The position numbers and the translations under genes are program-made. Under the pieces are notes generated by a model. It did no database searches and had not been told where the DNA came from. It was given only the letters and a program-made list of their open reading frames with translations. Shown piece after piece: positions 1 to 10,248 of a stretch of 64,000 bases of DNA. Each line of letters opens with the position of its first letter. Within the stretch, counting starts at the first letter, position 1. This DNA comes from Noviherbaspirillum autotrophicum (GTDB lineage: Bacteria > Pseudomonadota > Gammaproteobacteria > Burkholderiales > Burkholderiaceae_D). Location: contig NZ_JWJG01000028.1 of NCBI RefSeq assembly GCF_000818395.1, positions 406,819-470,818 of the forward strand, written 5' to 3'.

Positions 1-2
1 GG

Positions 3-143
3 ATTGCCCAGGCTCGAGACGCTACAGGGAGAGAAGTCCATCCAAACGCCCAGTTTAACTATCCTAGAATTGGAATCGGGAGTGAGAGGCAGTTGTTAGA
101 AGTTTTGAGTAAGTGGAAAGCTTTTTGCGAGAAGAAGTTGTGA
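3..143 (+). CDS. C-terminal end of an unidentified protein (5' truncated by window edge)
   Basis: An open frame enters from the left edge and runs 46 codons to a TGA. The residues (ending KWKAFCEKKL) look like a normal soluble C-terminus with an amphipathic Lys-rich helix, but they are too few to name a family. The frame after the stop is poor, so the gene ends here. It could also be a chance open frame, since nothing upstream is visible. Confidence 0.35.
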   Translation: MAQARDATGREVHPNAQFNYPRIGIGSERQLLEVLSKWKAFCEKKL

Positions 144-470
144 GATTCTAAACCCGGCAATACAAGCGAATGAGCTTCAAGGCTATAACTCGGTTAATGG
201 CTGCTGTGAGGTACGAGAGGCCAAACACGGTCAATGGCCGTATCCGGACAGCAGCAGCGCATCATATGGAACCAAGGTTGGGACGGGGGACTCGGAAAGT
301 ACTTGGAAGCCGGTTACCAAAATTTATGTACGATTACCGAAATTCCAATGGACTGACAAGCGATAAATGCAAATTAAGTAGTGGTCAAATAAAGTTTACA
401 TAACGTAATTTATGCGAATTTCTTCAGTTTCAGTTGTAGCGGCTCGATTAGTTTCGGTTTGCACTTCCGA
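144..470. other. Intergenic stretch, no convincing gene
   Basis: Two overlapping plus-strand open frames (109-366 and 170-403) cover part of this stretch, but neither has a clear ribosome-binding site or a recognisable family signature. The 3' half is AT-rich (about 380-420). It separates the left-edge gene from the convergent GGDEF/EAL gene. I see no hairpin with a T-run. Confidence 0.4.
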
Positions 471-2825
471 TCATCGCAGTACAAGGACATCTTCCAGCAG
501 ATCCCTCTTGAAAGGGCTATCGCACCAGGAGGGCCGCACGCAATCCGCGCAATTCCGCGAGGGATTTGCAGCGAGCCATTTGGCGAGTTCGGGCAAGGGC
601 AGCGGCCTGCTGTAATAATAGCCTTGCCCGATATTGCAGCCCTGCCCTTTCAAGTAGGAGAGCTGCGCGTCGGTTTCTATGCCTTCCGCCACCACGTCAA
701 AATTCAAGTTTTTTGCAAGCCCGATGATAGTGCTGCAAATAACGGCGCCATCTTCGCTGCGGTCCGCTTCCATGACAAACGAGCGATCAATTTTCAGCGT
801 GTCGATCGGCAGTCGCTTTAAATATGACAAGCTGGAATAGCCGGTGCCAAAATCATCAATCGCAATTTTGACGCCGAGCGCACGAATGGCTTTCATGCTT
901 TCGATCGCCTGGGCAGGATCGTTCATCACAGCGCTTTCCGTCAATTCGATTTCCAATGCATTACCCGGCAGATCATATCGAATTAATAACTCCCTTACCT
1001 GGTCTGCAAGCACGCCATGCCGCAATTGAATCGCGGACACATTGACGGCGAGACTGGAGAGCATCGTACCGCTTTTCCGCCACGCGCTCAGTTGTCGGCA
1101 TGCCTCTTCCAGCACCCAGTTCCCGATCGGTTCAATGAGCCCGGTTTCCTCGGCAATCGGAATAAACATCATTGGCGAAATGAGGCCTCGGCCCGGATGG
1201 TGCCACCGAGTCAACACCTCAGCGCCGCATGGTACGCCGAAATGCAAACAAATCTTCGGCTGGTAATGCAGTTCCAGCTCGTCGTGTTCCAGCGCCCGGC
1301 GCAGATCCATTTCCAGGTGCAGGCGGGCGTGTGCGCGGTCGGTCATGGCCGTGCTGAAAAAGCGATAGATGCTCGTGCCATTGGCCTTCGCATCGTACAT
1401 CGCGGCATCCGCATTTTTCAGCAGGCTACTCGCGTCACGCCCGTCATTCGGGAACACGGCAATACCGATGGAAGTGCCGACGCGCAAGGAAAGACCGCCG
1501 ACTTCAATCGGGCATGCAATGCCTTCGATAATGCGCGTTGCAATTGCGGCAATTTCCTCCGGGCGTCCCGGGTTCGGCAGGATCATGACAAATTCGTCGC
1601 CGCCGACCCGGGCGACCGTGTCCGTTTCACGCGCGACAACTTGCAGGCGGGCTGCCACCACACGCAACAATTCGTCGCCCTTGTCGTGACCAAAGCCGTC
1701 ATTCACATTCTTGAAGCGGTCAAGGTCGATGGCGATGACCGCAAGCGTATCCCCTGTGCGCTCCCCGAGCGCAATCGCATGGCGCAGGCGGTCGCCAAGC
1801 AAGGAACGATTGGCCAGGCCGGTCAATGAATCGTGAAATGCCAGATGCTCGATACGCTGGTCCTTACGCCATTGTTCTGTTATGTCGTTGAAGACGGCAA
1901 CGTAATGGATGGCGCCCTCTTCGCCATTGACACGCCGGATACATTGCGACTCAAGGAAAACCTCTCCCCCCTTGCGCCGATTCCATACCTCTCCCTTCCA
2001 TTCACCGGTCGCTTCGATGGACTGCCACATCGCCCGGTAAAACGCCTCGTCATGATGATTGGATTTCAACAAGCGTGGATTTTTTCCGACAGCTTCGTCG
2101 GCGCTGTAGCCAGTGATTTGCGTAAAGGCGGGATTGACAGAGAGGATGATTCCTTTCGCATCGGTGATCACGATACCTTCAATCGCGTTATGAAAGACGC
2201 TGGCTGCAAACTGCTGCTCGGTAGATGCGCGCAGCAGCTCAATATCGTCTTTTTCCATTCTCGCCGCGATGTAGCCGAGCAGCGAACATTGGCCCACAGC
2301 GGCAAGCGTATGGATGAACAAAGCATTTCGATCGAGGCAGGAAAACGCCACGACCGGAACACCCAATCCTTGCAGCGTAAAGAAACCAAGATGGTGCGAA
2401 ACGATCACGCCGCACGCAATGGCGATCGGCCAGATGGCGCGGTAGTAGAGCAACAGCGAGGTGAATATAAAGAACGGTAAATGCGCTTCGCCATACCCGC
2501 CGCCAAAATGCATGAACAATGCCGAGAAAACCATTGCTGCTGTGGCGTTGTAGATACCGCCTATCGTCTCTCCGGGACGATGGCGCCAGATCAGCACCGA
2601 TCCGCATGCAACGACACCGGCAATCAGAAAGGCGGCCAGCCAATTGCCGCCCATGATCGCTGGAGGGAACGTGGCAACGGAACAGGCGACAGCGGACGCT
2701 GCACCTGTTTTGTCAAAATAGGCAAGCCCAACGAGCGCCGGCGTCATGGCAGCAAACAAGACGGCAAAAAGCTTGTCCGCATGCGTACGAGTCTGCCGTA
2801 GAGAAGGCGATCGGTTGATCTTCAT
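471..2825 (-). CDS. Membrane-bound PAS-GGDEF-EAL cyclic-di-GMP signalling protein
   Basis: 784 residues from the ATG at 2825. The open frame extends further upstream, but that part overlaps the chemoreceptor gene and reads as non-protein sequence. Residues 15-205 hold about five to seven membrane helices ending in IAARMEKDD. A PAS domain follows at about 215-335 (NPAFTQITGYS), then a GGDEF domain with intact GGDEF and an upstream RETD inhibitory-site motif, then an EAL domain. The EAL signature reads EVL, a common tolerated variant; the DDFGTGYSSL and KIDRSFV motifs are present. It is expected to make and/or degrade cyclic di-GMP at the inner membrane in response to a PAS input. It lies 28 bp downstream of the chemoreceptor on the same strand, so the two are probably co-transcribed. 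Which activity dominates cannot be read from sequence. Confidence 0.9.
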   Translation of the reverse strand: MKINRSPSLRQTRTHADKLFAVLFAAMTPALVGLAYFDKTGAASAVACSVATFPPAIMGGNWLAAFLIAGVVACGSVLIWRHRPGETIGGIYNATAAMVFSALFMHFGGGYGEAHLPFFIFTSLLLYYRAIWPIAIACGVIVSHHLGFFTLQGLGVPVVAFSCLDRNALFIHTLAAVGQCSLLGYIAARMEKDDIELLRASTEQQFAASVFHNAIEGIVITDAKGIILSVNPAFTQITGYSADEAVGKNPRLLKSNHHDEAFYRAMWQSIEATGEWKGEVWNRRKGGEVFLESQCIRRVNGEEGAIHYVAVFNDITEQWRKDQRIEHLAFHDSLTGLANRSLLGDRLRHAIALGERTGDTLAVIAIDLDRFKNVNDGFGHDKGDELLRVVAARLQVVARETDTVARVGGDEFVMILPNPGRPEEIAAIATRIIEGIACPIEVGGLSLRVGTSIGIAVFPNDGRDASSLLKNADAAMYDAKANGTSIYRFFSTAMTDRAHARLHLEMDLRRALEHDELELHYQPKICLHFGVPCGAEVLTRWHHPGRGLISPMMFIPIAEETGLIEPIGNWVLEEACRQLSAWRKSGTMLSSLAVNVSAIQLRHGVLADQVRELLIRYDLPGNALEIELTESAVMNDPAQAIESMKAIRALGVKIAIDDFGTGYSSLSYLKRLPIDTLKIDRSFVMEADRSEDGAVICSTIIGLAKNLNFDVVAEGIETDAQLSYLKGQGCNIGQGYYYSRPLPLPELAKWLAANPSRNCADCVRPSWCDSPFKRDLLEDVLVLR

Positions 2826-2853
2826 GGATAATTCCGGATAGTGCGGAATCGCG

Positions 2854-4467
2854 TCAGCAGTTTGGAGCGACGCGAATCGAGACAAGAGTCGAATCGCCCC
2901 TATATTCCGACAAGAGCTTGAAGGTGTCCACCAGGCCCACCAGCCTGGCCGCCTGTTCCTGCAAGCTGCCCGATGCGGCGGCGGCTTGCTCGACCAGGGC
3001 CGCATTTTGCTGCGTCACTTCGTCCATGTGCGTTACCGCCACGTTGACCTGTTCAATCCCTGCGCTCTGTTCAAGGCTGGCCTGGCTGATATCGCCCATG
3101 ATGGTGGCCGCCTGCTTCACGGCATTTACAATTTCATTCATGGTCCGGCCAGCATCACCGACTGTCCTGCTGCCAGCCTCGACCTTGTTCACCGAGTCCG
3201 TAATGAGCTCCTGAATTTGTTTTGCGGCCGCAGCCGACCGCTGGGCAAGATGACGTACTTCGCTGGCGACAACTGCAAAGCCTCGCCCTTGTTCTCCGGC
3301 ACGTGCCGCTTCGACTGCCGCATTGAGAGCAAGGATATTCGTCTGGAACGCGATGCCGTCGATGACACCGATAATGTCGACAATCTTGCGCGAGCTTTCA
3401 TTAATCGAATCCATCATGTCGATCATCTGGGTGACGGCTTCGCCGCCGGCGACGGCAATATGCGCTGCCTGCGCAACCATATTGTTGGCGTCCCTTGCGT
3501 TTTCTGCGTTGTTTTTTACTGTGCTGGTGAGTTCTTCCATCGAGGACGCCGTCTCTTCCAGCGAGCTGGCCTGCGATTCGGTTCTCGCCGACAAATCTGC
3601 ATTGCCTGACGCAATTTCGCGGGATCCGGTGCTGACGACTTCAGCCGATTCCTTGATCTGGCCAACAAGGAGCTTTACGTTGGTTTGCAATATGCGCAGC
3701 GATTGCACGACCTCGCCCAGTTCATCATTGCCGTGGTTGGCAATATGCCCGGACAAGTCGCCTGCGCTCATGCGCTCAACATTGCGGCGGACGAGGCCCA
3801 GCGCGTAAATAATGTCGCGGTATGACTTCATGCAGAACGCCATTGTCAGAACAACGCCTAGCACGGATATGCATGTGCCAAAATTGGCGAATGGACTAAA
3901 AACCCCGGCATTGGCGAGGGCACTGATGATGAACAGCCCGGCCAGAATGCCCGACGAGCCCAGCATCTTCGTTTTGATTGACATTGCGCGCAGAACGTTG
4001 AGTCGCGCAAGACTGCTTCGCTTGACTGCCGCGCCGTCGCGGATCAGGTACTCCTTGCTACCTGCCTTGATGGCCCGGTAAACCGCATCTGCCGCTGCGA
4101 CGTTGTCTCTGCCCGGCCTGGTGCGAATGGACGTGAATCCAATAACCTGGCGCTCATTGAGAATCGGTGCCACCGTCGCCTCTACCCAATAATAATCGCC
4201 GTTCTTGCACCGGTTCTTGACTAAGCCAGTCCAGGATTTTCCGCGCTTGAGTGCCTGCCAGAGATCGTCGAACGCCTCTTCCGGCATATCGGGATGGCGC
4301 ACGATGTTATGCGGCGCGCCAATCACTTCCCGTTCCGAAAATCCGCTAACCTTCAAAAATGCCTGATTAACGTATGTGATTTTTCCTTTTAAGTCGGTCT
4401 TCGTGACAATAATTTCATCATCATTCAGCACATATTCATTGACAGTAACGGGAAGGTTTGTACGCAT
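2854..4467 (-). CDS. Aer-like methyl-accepting chemotaxis protein with N-terminal PAS domain
   Basis: 537 residues. The start at [12 protein letters not shown] (4467) is preferred over a longer frame with an atypical N-terminus. A PAS domain occupies about 10-125 ([30 protein letters not shown]), as in the redox receptor Aer. Two hydrophobic stretches follow at about 170-225, with no periplasmic ligand domain, then a HAMP linker and a cytoplasmic signalling domain. The signalling tip carries the conserved run [20 protein letters not shown]. The protein should pass redox or energy signals to CheA/CheW. No cofactor can be assigned by eye. A normal-length, intact member of the family, first in an apparent operon with the GGDEF/EAL gene. 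No CheR/CheB-binding pentapeptide is obvious at the C-terminus. Confidence 0.9.
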   Translation of the reverse strand: MRTNLPVTVNEYVLNDDEIIVTKTDLKGKITYVNQAFLKVSGFSEREVIGAPHNIVRHPDMPEEAFDDLWQALKRGKSWTGLVKNRCKNGDYYWVEATVAPILNERQVIGFTSIRTRPGRDNVAAADAVYRAIKAGSKEYLIRDGAAVKRSSLARLNVLRAMSIKTKMLGSSGILAGLFIISALANAGVFSPFANFGTCISVLGVVLTMAFCMKSYRDIIYALGLVRRNVERMSAGDLSGHIANHGNDELGEVVQSLRILQTNVKLLVGQIKESAEVVSTGSREIASGNADLSARTESQASSLEETASSMEELTSTVKNNAENARDANNMVAQAAHIAVAGGEAVTQMIDMMDSINESSRKIVDIIGVIDGIAFQTNILALNAAVEAARAGEQGRGFAVVASEVRHLAQRSAAAAKQIQELITDSVNKVEAGSRTVGDAGRTMNEIVNAVKQAATIMGDISQASLEQSAGIEQVNVAVTHMDEVTQQNAALVEQAAAASGSLQEQAARLVGLVDTFKLLSEYRGDSTLVSIRVAPNC

Positions 4468-4803
4468 CTTGGTTATTTTTTTGGTACGGGATAACTGGAT
4501 GGAGGGCATGCTGGCCATTCCACACAACCACATCATGCTTGGGCGATATGGCAGCCTGATGACAACAGCAACTTACGTGCCTAGAAAAAATTGTTTTTCT
4601 TCACATTGTTACGCGCTTCTCATTCCCAAATGCTCGATTTTTGGTCACACTGCGCCATTGCAGTGCTTGCTTTCGTTGCGTTGTTGCTATGAGTTAAAAT
4701 CCATGAAAACTTGATAACTATGAATTATTGGGCGCACTGTACTAACGCACCGTCAAAAAAACGCAAAACCGGGTAATGAGTACTTCTTGAAGGTGTGCTT
4801 AAG
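4468..4803. promoter_or_regulatory. Divergent promoter region between chemoreceptor and BTAD-type regulator
   Basis: About 335 bp of AT-rich sequence separates two diverging genes, so it should hold both promoters. A-T tracts occur at 4585-4600 and 4690-4770. GAAGG at 4790-4794 is the likely ribosome-binding site of the plus-strand gene and lies 9 bases before the GTG at 4804. I could not assign -35/-10 boxes with confidence. Confidence 0.45.
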
Positions 4804-7800
4804 GTGATCGCCAGAACTGAACAAGCCAAGGGCTCGCTCGCCCTACTGGGCGGATGGGAACTGACGCAGGCCAATGGCGATGGCGTCAACTTTCCCGCCC
4901 ATGAAAAAGGGCGGGCGCTGCTGGCCTACCTTGCCACGGAAGATCGTTGGCACTACCGTGAGAAGCTCGGCGAACTGCTCTGGCCAGACTCGTCCACCCC
5001 GCGCGCCAATTTGCGCCAGGCCGTATCGGTTCTACGTGCTGTCCTGAATGACGCCGCCGCCGCTTATCCTTGCCTGCTAACCCAGCGCAACATGCTGCGG
5101 TTTGCCCCCAATGCCTCTTTCGTGCCAGATGTCGCCGGGTTTATCAGGTCGTCTCCTGGCTGTGCCGCACATGACGCATCCGAGCAATGCAGTGCCTGCA
5201 TCACCGTTCTCGAACAGACGGCCGCCCGCTACCGGGGGGAATTTATGGCCGGCTTCTCCTTGCCGGACTGTCCGGAGTTTGAGGCCTGGCTGCAGGTTAA
5301 GCGGGAAGTCTTCCGGCGCCATGCGTTATCCCTATTTGCGCAGATAGCGCGCTGGCACGAAAAAAACAGCGCACCCGGTACTGCCCTGATCCACGCCCGG
5401 CGTTATACCGAGCTGGAACCTTGGGATGAATCCGGGCAACGCCGCTTAATGACGCTTTACGACACAGCCGGCAATAGCAGTGCTGCAATTCAGCAGTTCG
5501 AGAGATATCGCCGACTGCTGAGCACCGAACTAGGTGCGCTTCCCGATGAAACGACCTGCGCGCTTTACGAGAACCTCTGTAAAACAAGTAGTGCGAAGGC
5601 AAGGCCGTTCGCCCCGCCGCCCGCACACAACGCGCCCGAACGACGGCAGGTGACAGTGTTGCACGTCGAATTAAGCGCTGCCGAAAGCGACCCAGAGGAA
5701 ATCGTCGCGTTGCTGCAAGCACCCAGGCAACTGGCTATCGAACTCATTCGCGACGGTGGCGGCTATCATGTCCAGAGCCATGGCGCAGGCCTGCTCGCTT
5801 ATTTCGGCTATCCTCGCTCGATCGAAGGTGCCGCCGTACTGGCGGCACGTACAGCACTGGCTATCTCCCGAAACATGCCCGATAAAGTGAATGCGCGACT
5901 CGGCTTGCATACTGGATTGATCGTCACCGGCACAGACTTGGCGATACCGGATGCTGCCGGTCAGAGTTCGGCGGCTGCCATCCGGCTGTGCCACGGCGCC
6001 AAGCGCAGTGAGATACGCCTGAGCGGGGCGACCCATGCGTTGATTACGGGCTACTTCCACTGCGAAGCGCTGGATGCGCATGCCCTGAACAGAGCCGAAT
6101 TTCCAGGTACAGGATTCCGATTGCTGGGGGAAACCGGTGCCGTAGCGCGCCTGCAAGCTGCGGCATGGCTGGCGCCCTTGGTGGGGCGCGTGAATGAGGT
6201 GGCGTGCCTGACGGCTTCTTGGCGCAAAGTTACGGGTGGAGCAGGACAACACACCATCCTATTACGCGGCGACCCGGGCATCGGCAAATCCCGCCTGGTC
6301 CGACACTTCACAGAACTCGTCGATATCCAGCCATCCATCGTGCGGGAAATGTACTGCCGGCCCGAATACCAAAGCACCGCATTCCATCCGCTGATCGGCT
6401 ACTTGGTAAAAGCCAGCGAGTTTTTTCCCGGGGACAGCGACGACGTTAAACTGGACAAGCTGGAACGCCTTCTCGCCGCCAGCCACACTGAATTTGGGCG
6501 AGATGCGTATCCTCTCCTCGCCAGCCTGCTCGCCATCCCGAGCGAAGGCCGTTATGTAGCACCCTCTTTGTCTCCGCAACAGGAAAAAGAAAAAATCATC
6601 GAGCTACTGCAGCAGATGGTCGCCTGTCCGACGGCGCAACAACCGCTCGTGCTCATTGTGGAAGACCTGCATTGGGCCGATCCCTCCACATTAGAATTGC
6701 TGGAAACGCTGGCGACACAACGCCGCACGCTCCCTTTGTTCTTGCTGCTGACGAGCAGGCCGGAATTTCGGCCGCTCTGGCAAGATAAAGTGCAACAGAT
6801 CGACCTGCCGCCACTCTCCGACCAAGAGGCAACTGCGCTGGTCGGTTTGGTCGATACGCAGAACAGTGTTCCTGCCGCCACGGTGGCGCGCATAGTAGCG
6901 GCGACTGATGGAATCCCCCTGTTCATCGAGGAAACGACGAGAATGCTGGCGACGGACGAAAAATGCTCGTCCATCGATTCGGCCGTCATTCCGGCTACCT
7001 TGCGCGAACTGCTAGCTGCCCGACTCGACCGGATCGGCGATGCCACGCGCCTGGTGCAGATATGCGCAGCGATCGGCCGCGAGTTTCGCAGCGACCTGCT
7101 CGATGCAGTGACGCCGCTGACACAGGCCGAAACGGCCGCGGCCCTATGCAAGCTGGAGGAATCGGGACTGATAGGGCGCTCCGGTGCCCCGGGTATACCT
7201 GCTTACCAGTTCAAGCACGCGCTGATTCAAGAAGCCGCTTACCAATCGCAGACCCGCGCGGCACGACGCGAAGCTCACCGTCGAATTGCACATGTGCTCA
7301 AGGAGCATGCAGCGGACCGGCTCGAAGCGCCTGAAGTGCTGGCCAGTCATTTCTTTGAAGCGGGAGAAGCGCAAGAGGCGATTGAATGGTGGCGCAAGGC
7401 CGGCACGGGAGCGGCTAGTCACGGCGCCGTTTCCGAAGCCATCGAACACTTCCGTCGCGCGCTGAGCGCGACGCCTGAATTGCCGAACGACGGCGAGAGG
7501 GACAAGCTCGAATTGTCTCTTCTGGTGGAACTGGGCAACGCGCTCATTTCCAGCAAAGGTTACGGATCACCTGAGTCCGACGAGGTTTATTCGAGCGCCC
7601 TCGCGTTAAGCGAGAAGTGCGGCGTGTCCCTGGACCTATTCCGTTCGATCTGGGGCCTCTATCTCGGGTGTAGCTCCCGCAGCACGCACAGTGACGCCAT
7701 GCACCTGGCGGAACGACTCCTGCAACTGGCTCGTCAGGACGGAGATCCTGCCCTGCTGATTACGGCGCATTATGCCTGCGCCAACTCCTCCTACTCTCTC

Positions 7801-8544
7801 GCGCGCTTTGCGAATAGCTACGAGTCTATGGAAGAAGCGCGCCGGTTATACCGCCCCGAGCTGGATACAAGACTGCTCTCGTTGTTCGGCGAGCACACCT
7901 TCGTTTCGGCACTATTGTTTGGGGCGTGGGCGCTCTGGACGCTCGGCCGCTCGACAGAGGCACTGGAAACTGCCAAGCTCGCGATTTCGATTGCACGGCG
8001 CGTCAATCATCCGCAGACATTAGGATTTGCATACTGTTGCACCGGTATTTTGCATCGTTTGCGGGGAGAATCCGGCAAGGCCAAGGAGTTCGCCGGCGCG
8101 CTCTCCGATTTGGCAACAAAGCATAACTTCGCGTTTTGGCAAGTGACGAGCGATTGCCTGCTTGGATGGGCTCAAGCCGCCGACGGCGATACGCAAGGGG
8201 TGGATCGCATTGCGATCGCCATCCAAGCAATGCGATCCGGAATTTTTGACGGTGCTGTCATGTATTTTCTTGAGATGCTGATCGAAGCGTACAAGATGTT
8301 GAACCGTCATGAAGATCAGCTACGGACGATCGACGAGGCATTAAACATCATGCAAGACATCCACGACCGTCATTTTGAAGCCGAGCTTTACCGACTGAAG
8401 GGGGAATGTTTGCTGAGCTTATCTGGCGACACGCGGCTTGCCCGGGAATGGCTGCAGCGTGCGCAGGCCGTTGCCCGTTCTCAAGGTGCGGCCGAGCTCG
8501 AACGCCGTGTCGCCGCAAGCATAGGTGTTTTGCAGGAAAATTAG
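4804..8544 (+). CDS. SARP/BTAD-type regulator with cyclase-like, ATPase and TPR domains
   Basis: About 1246 residues from the GTG at 4804, chosen because GAAGG sits 9 bases upstream; an in-frame GTG at 4795 directly abuts that motif. Domains in order: a winged-helix-like region (about 10-100, LLAYLATEDRWHYREKLGEL); a BTAD helical domain (110-260); a degenerate class III cyclase-like domain (280-440, RQVTVLHVELS, RLGLHTGLIVTG) that lacks obvious metal-binding aspartates; a STAND/AAA ATPase with Walker A GDPGIGKSR (about 490) and Walker B LVLIVEDLHWADP (about 617); and C-terminal TPR-like helices from about 850. It resembles large LuxR/SARP-type signal integrators that use ATP-dependent oligomerisation. 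The ligand and target genes are unknown. It stands alone, transcribed away from the chemoreceptor. Confidence 0.8.
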   Translation: MIARTEQAKGSLALLGGWELTQANGDGVNFPAHEKGRALLAYLATEDRWHYREKLGELLWPDSSTPRANLRQAVSVLRAVLNDAAAAYPCLLTQRNMLRFAPNASFVPDVAGFIRSSPGCAAHDASEQCSACITVLEQTAARYRGEFMAGFSLPDCPEFEAWLQVKREVFRRHALSLFAQIARWHEKNSAPGTALIHARRYTELEPWDESGQRRLMTLYDTAGNSSAAIQQFERYRRLLSTELGALPDETTCALYENLCKTSSAKARPFAPPPAHNAPERRQVTVLHVELSAAESDPEEIVALLQAPRQLAIELIRDGGGYHVQSHGAGLLAYFGYPRSIEGAAVLAARTALAISRNMPDKVNARLGLHTGLIVTGTDLAIPDAAGQSSAAAIRLCHGAKRSEIRLSGATHALITGYFHCEALDAHALNRAEFPGTGFRLLGETGAVARLQAAAWLAPLVGRVNEVACLTASWRKVTGGAGQHTILLRGDPGIGKSRLVRHFTELVDIQPSIVREMYCRPEYQSTAFHPLIGYLVKASEFFPGDSDDVKLDKLERLLAASHTEFGRDAYPLLASLLAIPSEGRYVAPSLSPQQEKEKIIELLQQMVACPTAQQPLVLIVEDLHWADPSTLELLETLATQRRTLPLFLLLTSRPEFRPLWQDKVQQIDLPPLSDQEATALVGLVDTQNSVPAATVARIVAATDGIPLFIEETTRMLATDEKCSSIDSAVIPATLRELLAARLDRIGDATRLVQICAAIGREFRSDLLDAVTPLTQAETAAALCKLEESGLIGRSGAPGIPAYQFKHALIQEAAYQSQTRAARREAHRRIAHVLKEHAADRLEAPEVLASHFFEAGEAQEAIEWWRKAGTGAASHGAVSEAIEHFRRALSATPELPNDGERDKLELSLLVELGNALISSKGYGSPESDEVYSSALALSEKCGVSLDLFRSIWGLYLGCSSRSTHSDAMHLAERLLQLARQDGDPALLITAHYACANSSYSLARFANSYESMEEARRLYRPELDTRLLSLFGEHTFVSALLFGAWALWTLGRSTEALETAKLAISIARRVNHPQTLGFAYCCTGILHRLRGESGKAKEFAGALSDLATKHNFAFWQVTSDCLLGWAQAADGDTQGVDRIAIAIQAMRSGIFDGAVMYFLEMLIEAYKMLNRHEDQLRTIDEALNIMQDIHDRHFEAELYRLKGECLLSLSGDTRLAREWLQRAQAVARSQGAAELERRVAASIGVLQEN

Positions 8545-8588
8545 CGTGACACGAGCCTATCAATAGAGGCTGTAACCTGCTTGCCCCG

Positions 8589-9051
8589 CTAAGAATCGTG
8601 TCGCCACCCGTTGGATGAGTCTTCATGTGGTTCGATAGCCTTGCGCGGTAAGGCCGCGTGCCGCTCGTTTTGCTGCAGCGGCGACGGCATGCCTTCGTAG
8701 GACTTCTTCCAGTCATTCCAGCGCATGAATTCGACGGATTCAGTGATTTTCAGACCATGGGAGACATGCTTTGGTTCTAGAACAAAAAACCGGTACGTGC
8801 GGTGAATGGACAGGTGATCGATCTGCGCGACCCCGCCCATCGGCCAGTTCCAGCCCCAAGTCATGAATGATGGCGGTCTTTGTTGAGTCTTTCAGGTGAA
8901 AATCAATGAGATAGGCCGCTTTCCGTTCACCCTTGAGTCCTGCTGAGCGCATGCTGAGTTCACGTTCGATCAGCGGTCTCTTGTCGGCCCCGGCTCTTTG
9001 CAGCAGCGCCTCGAGCTGGACGATGATTCCTCCCTTATCGTCACTTGGCAA
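8589..9051 (-). pseudogene. Frameshifted, truncated NERD-domain protein
   Basis: Two minus-strand frames join into one NERD (nuclease-related) domain. The first (TTG start at 9051) gives MRSAGLKGERKAAYLIDF and DLGLELADG. The second continues with VAQIDHLSIHRTYRFFVLEPK and ends with SPLQQNERH. The break lies in the C/G-rich run at about 8831-8840, where one base has been lost. The C-terminus after NERH is also atypical and short, so the gene appears truncated as well. NERD domains occur in bacterial proteins of unclear nuclease or DNA-processing role. A sequencing error cannot be excluded for the frameshift, but the short tail supports decay. Confidence 0.7.
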
Positions 9052-9274
9052 CTGCCCTTCTTCTTGACGCTTGGTTCCGGGGACGCCGGCACAATGCGCC
9101 AGCTAAAGCGATGCCGTGCAGCGTACTGAGGTGAACTGGCCCACCGTCGTGAGGTGGTCCCACCCCCGCACGGTGCATTTCACCCTGTTCATGGGAAGTC
9201 GCCGGAGTGCCAGCATGTTTTAATAATTGGTGCCTTGTAAATCGCGTTCCCCTTTGAACAGGTTCCACAATCGA

Positions 9275-9736
9275 ATGAATGCCATGTCGGCCGCACTCGC
9301 TTCGTCTCGCAGACCCATCAATTCCTGGAAAAGCACTCTATCTGTCGGCAACGAAAATATCGACAACGATCACCGGTATCTTTTTTATCTCGCGGCGAAG
9401 GTTCGTGCTGAAGTTCTGGGAGCCAACAACCCCAACGCGGTGCGCTTTGTGCTCGACGCGCTGTTGACGGACGCGCAGGAGCACTTCCAGCGTGAAGAAG
9501 CACTGATGAAAGAAATACGCTACGCCGATCAGGACGAACATGTCATGGAACACCGGCTGCTTACCTACCATTTGCGCAAGTTGTATTACCGCAGTGCCGG
9601 CGGCGACCGTGTAACAAACGAGGACCTCGACATATTTTTGGACCGGTGGATGGCACGTCACATCCTGACCGCGGATCTTGACTTGGCCAAGTCCATCCAT
9701 GAAGCGCATCCGCATCCCGCGCAAATGCTTGCCTGA
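9275..9736 (+). CDS. Bacteriohemerythrin
   Basis: 153 residues from the ATG at 9275; an ATG at 9284 is also possible, and a longer frame from 9227 lacks support. The full set of di-iron ligand motifs is visible: NDHRYLF, HFQREEALM, HVMEHRLL and HILTAD. The four-helix bundle should bind O2 reversibly at a non-haem di-iron centre in the cytoplasm, for storage, delivery or sensing. The length is normal for a single-domain hemerythrin. The gene is monocistronic. No FNR- or ANR-like site could be confirmed upstream. Confidence 0.9.
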   Translation: MNAMSAALASSRRPINSWKSTLSVGNENIDNDHRYLFYLAAKVRAEVLGANNPNAVRFVLDALLTDAQEHFQREEALMKEIRYADQDEHVMEHRLLTYHLRKLYYRSAGGDRVTNEDLDIFLDRWMARHILTADLDLAKSIHEAHPHPAQMLA

Positions 9737-9841
9737 GTCAGCGGGAACCACCTTCATGACCGCACCCTCTACGCTCGCGGATGGCGTTGCCACGGCACCG
9801 GTTTACCTATAGGCGCCGGCCGGTTCGTACATCGTCTTCAG

Positions 9842-10170
9842 TTGGGCCGTGTTACCGTGGCGCATGCCGGCTTCCAGGTCCTGCGTGACATGGTCAGGCG
9901 TATGGTGTACCGTGCATTCGTGTATACCCGCAACGTGGACGGCCAGTTCCAGGAAGCGGGATTCGACGCGTCGCGAGTCGTTGCATGCCATGGCGCCATC
10001 CATTGGCTGCGGCATACCGCAGGATCGCACATGGCTAACCAAGACATCGATCTGCGCCATGTCCGCGACAACCTCGGACATGAATCGATGGCACGACCAG
10101 CCATGACCTGCACGCATCCGACGATGAGCGACACCGGGAAACCGAGCAACGGCATCAGCTCCGGTGGTAA
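9842..10170 (+). pseudogene. C-terminal fragment of a tyrosine recombinase
   Basis: The reading HWLRHTAGSHMANQD, then DIDLRHVRDNLGHES, is the catalytic end of a tyrosine recombinase and matches the C-terminus of the intact gene at 43243-44439. Just after GHES one base is missing compared with that gene (CGATGGCACG against CGATCAGCACG). This shifts the frame and loses the catalytic-tyrosine segment in the original frame. The upstream part of the fragment is more diverged, and the first two thirds of the gene are absent. It is a non-functional relic. Confidence 0.8.
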
Positions 10171-10175
10171 TTCCC
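10001..10175 (+). repeat. Left copy of a 175-bp direct repeat
   Basis: This stretch aligns base for base, with about 90% identity and a single-base deletion, to 44269-44444. Both copies are on the same strand and run a few bases past the recombinase stop codon (GGTGGTAATTCCC in both). The copies bracket about 34 kb that contains all the predicted defence genes. Confidence 0.75.
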
Positions 10176-10248
10176 TCTCTTCCCCTCTGCGAACCGTCCG
10201 CAGCGGGCAATCCTGCCTGTAGCCAAGCGAAACGCGTGCCTGTTGCGC

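Noticed and set aside
1017-1829. Long plus-strand frame opposite the GGDEF/EAL gene
   Set aside because: It lies fully inside a gene with clear domains on the other strand, has no start signal, and reads as a GC-driven shadow.
9041-9268. Minus-strand frame next to the NERD remnant
   Set aside because: Its peptide is proline/histidine-rich noise with no family; possibly insertion-element debris, but no ends or repeats were found.
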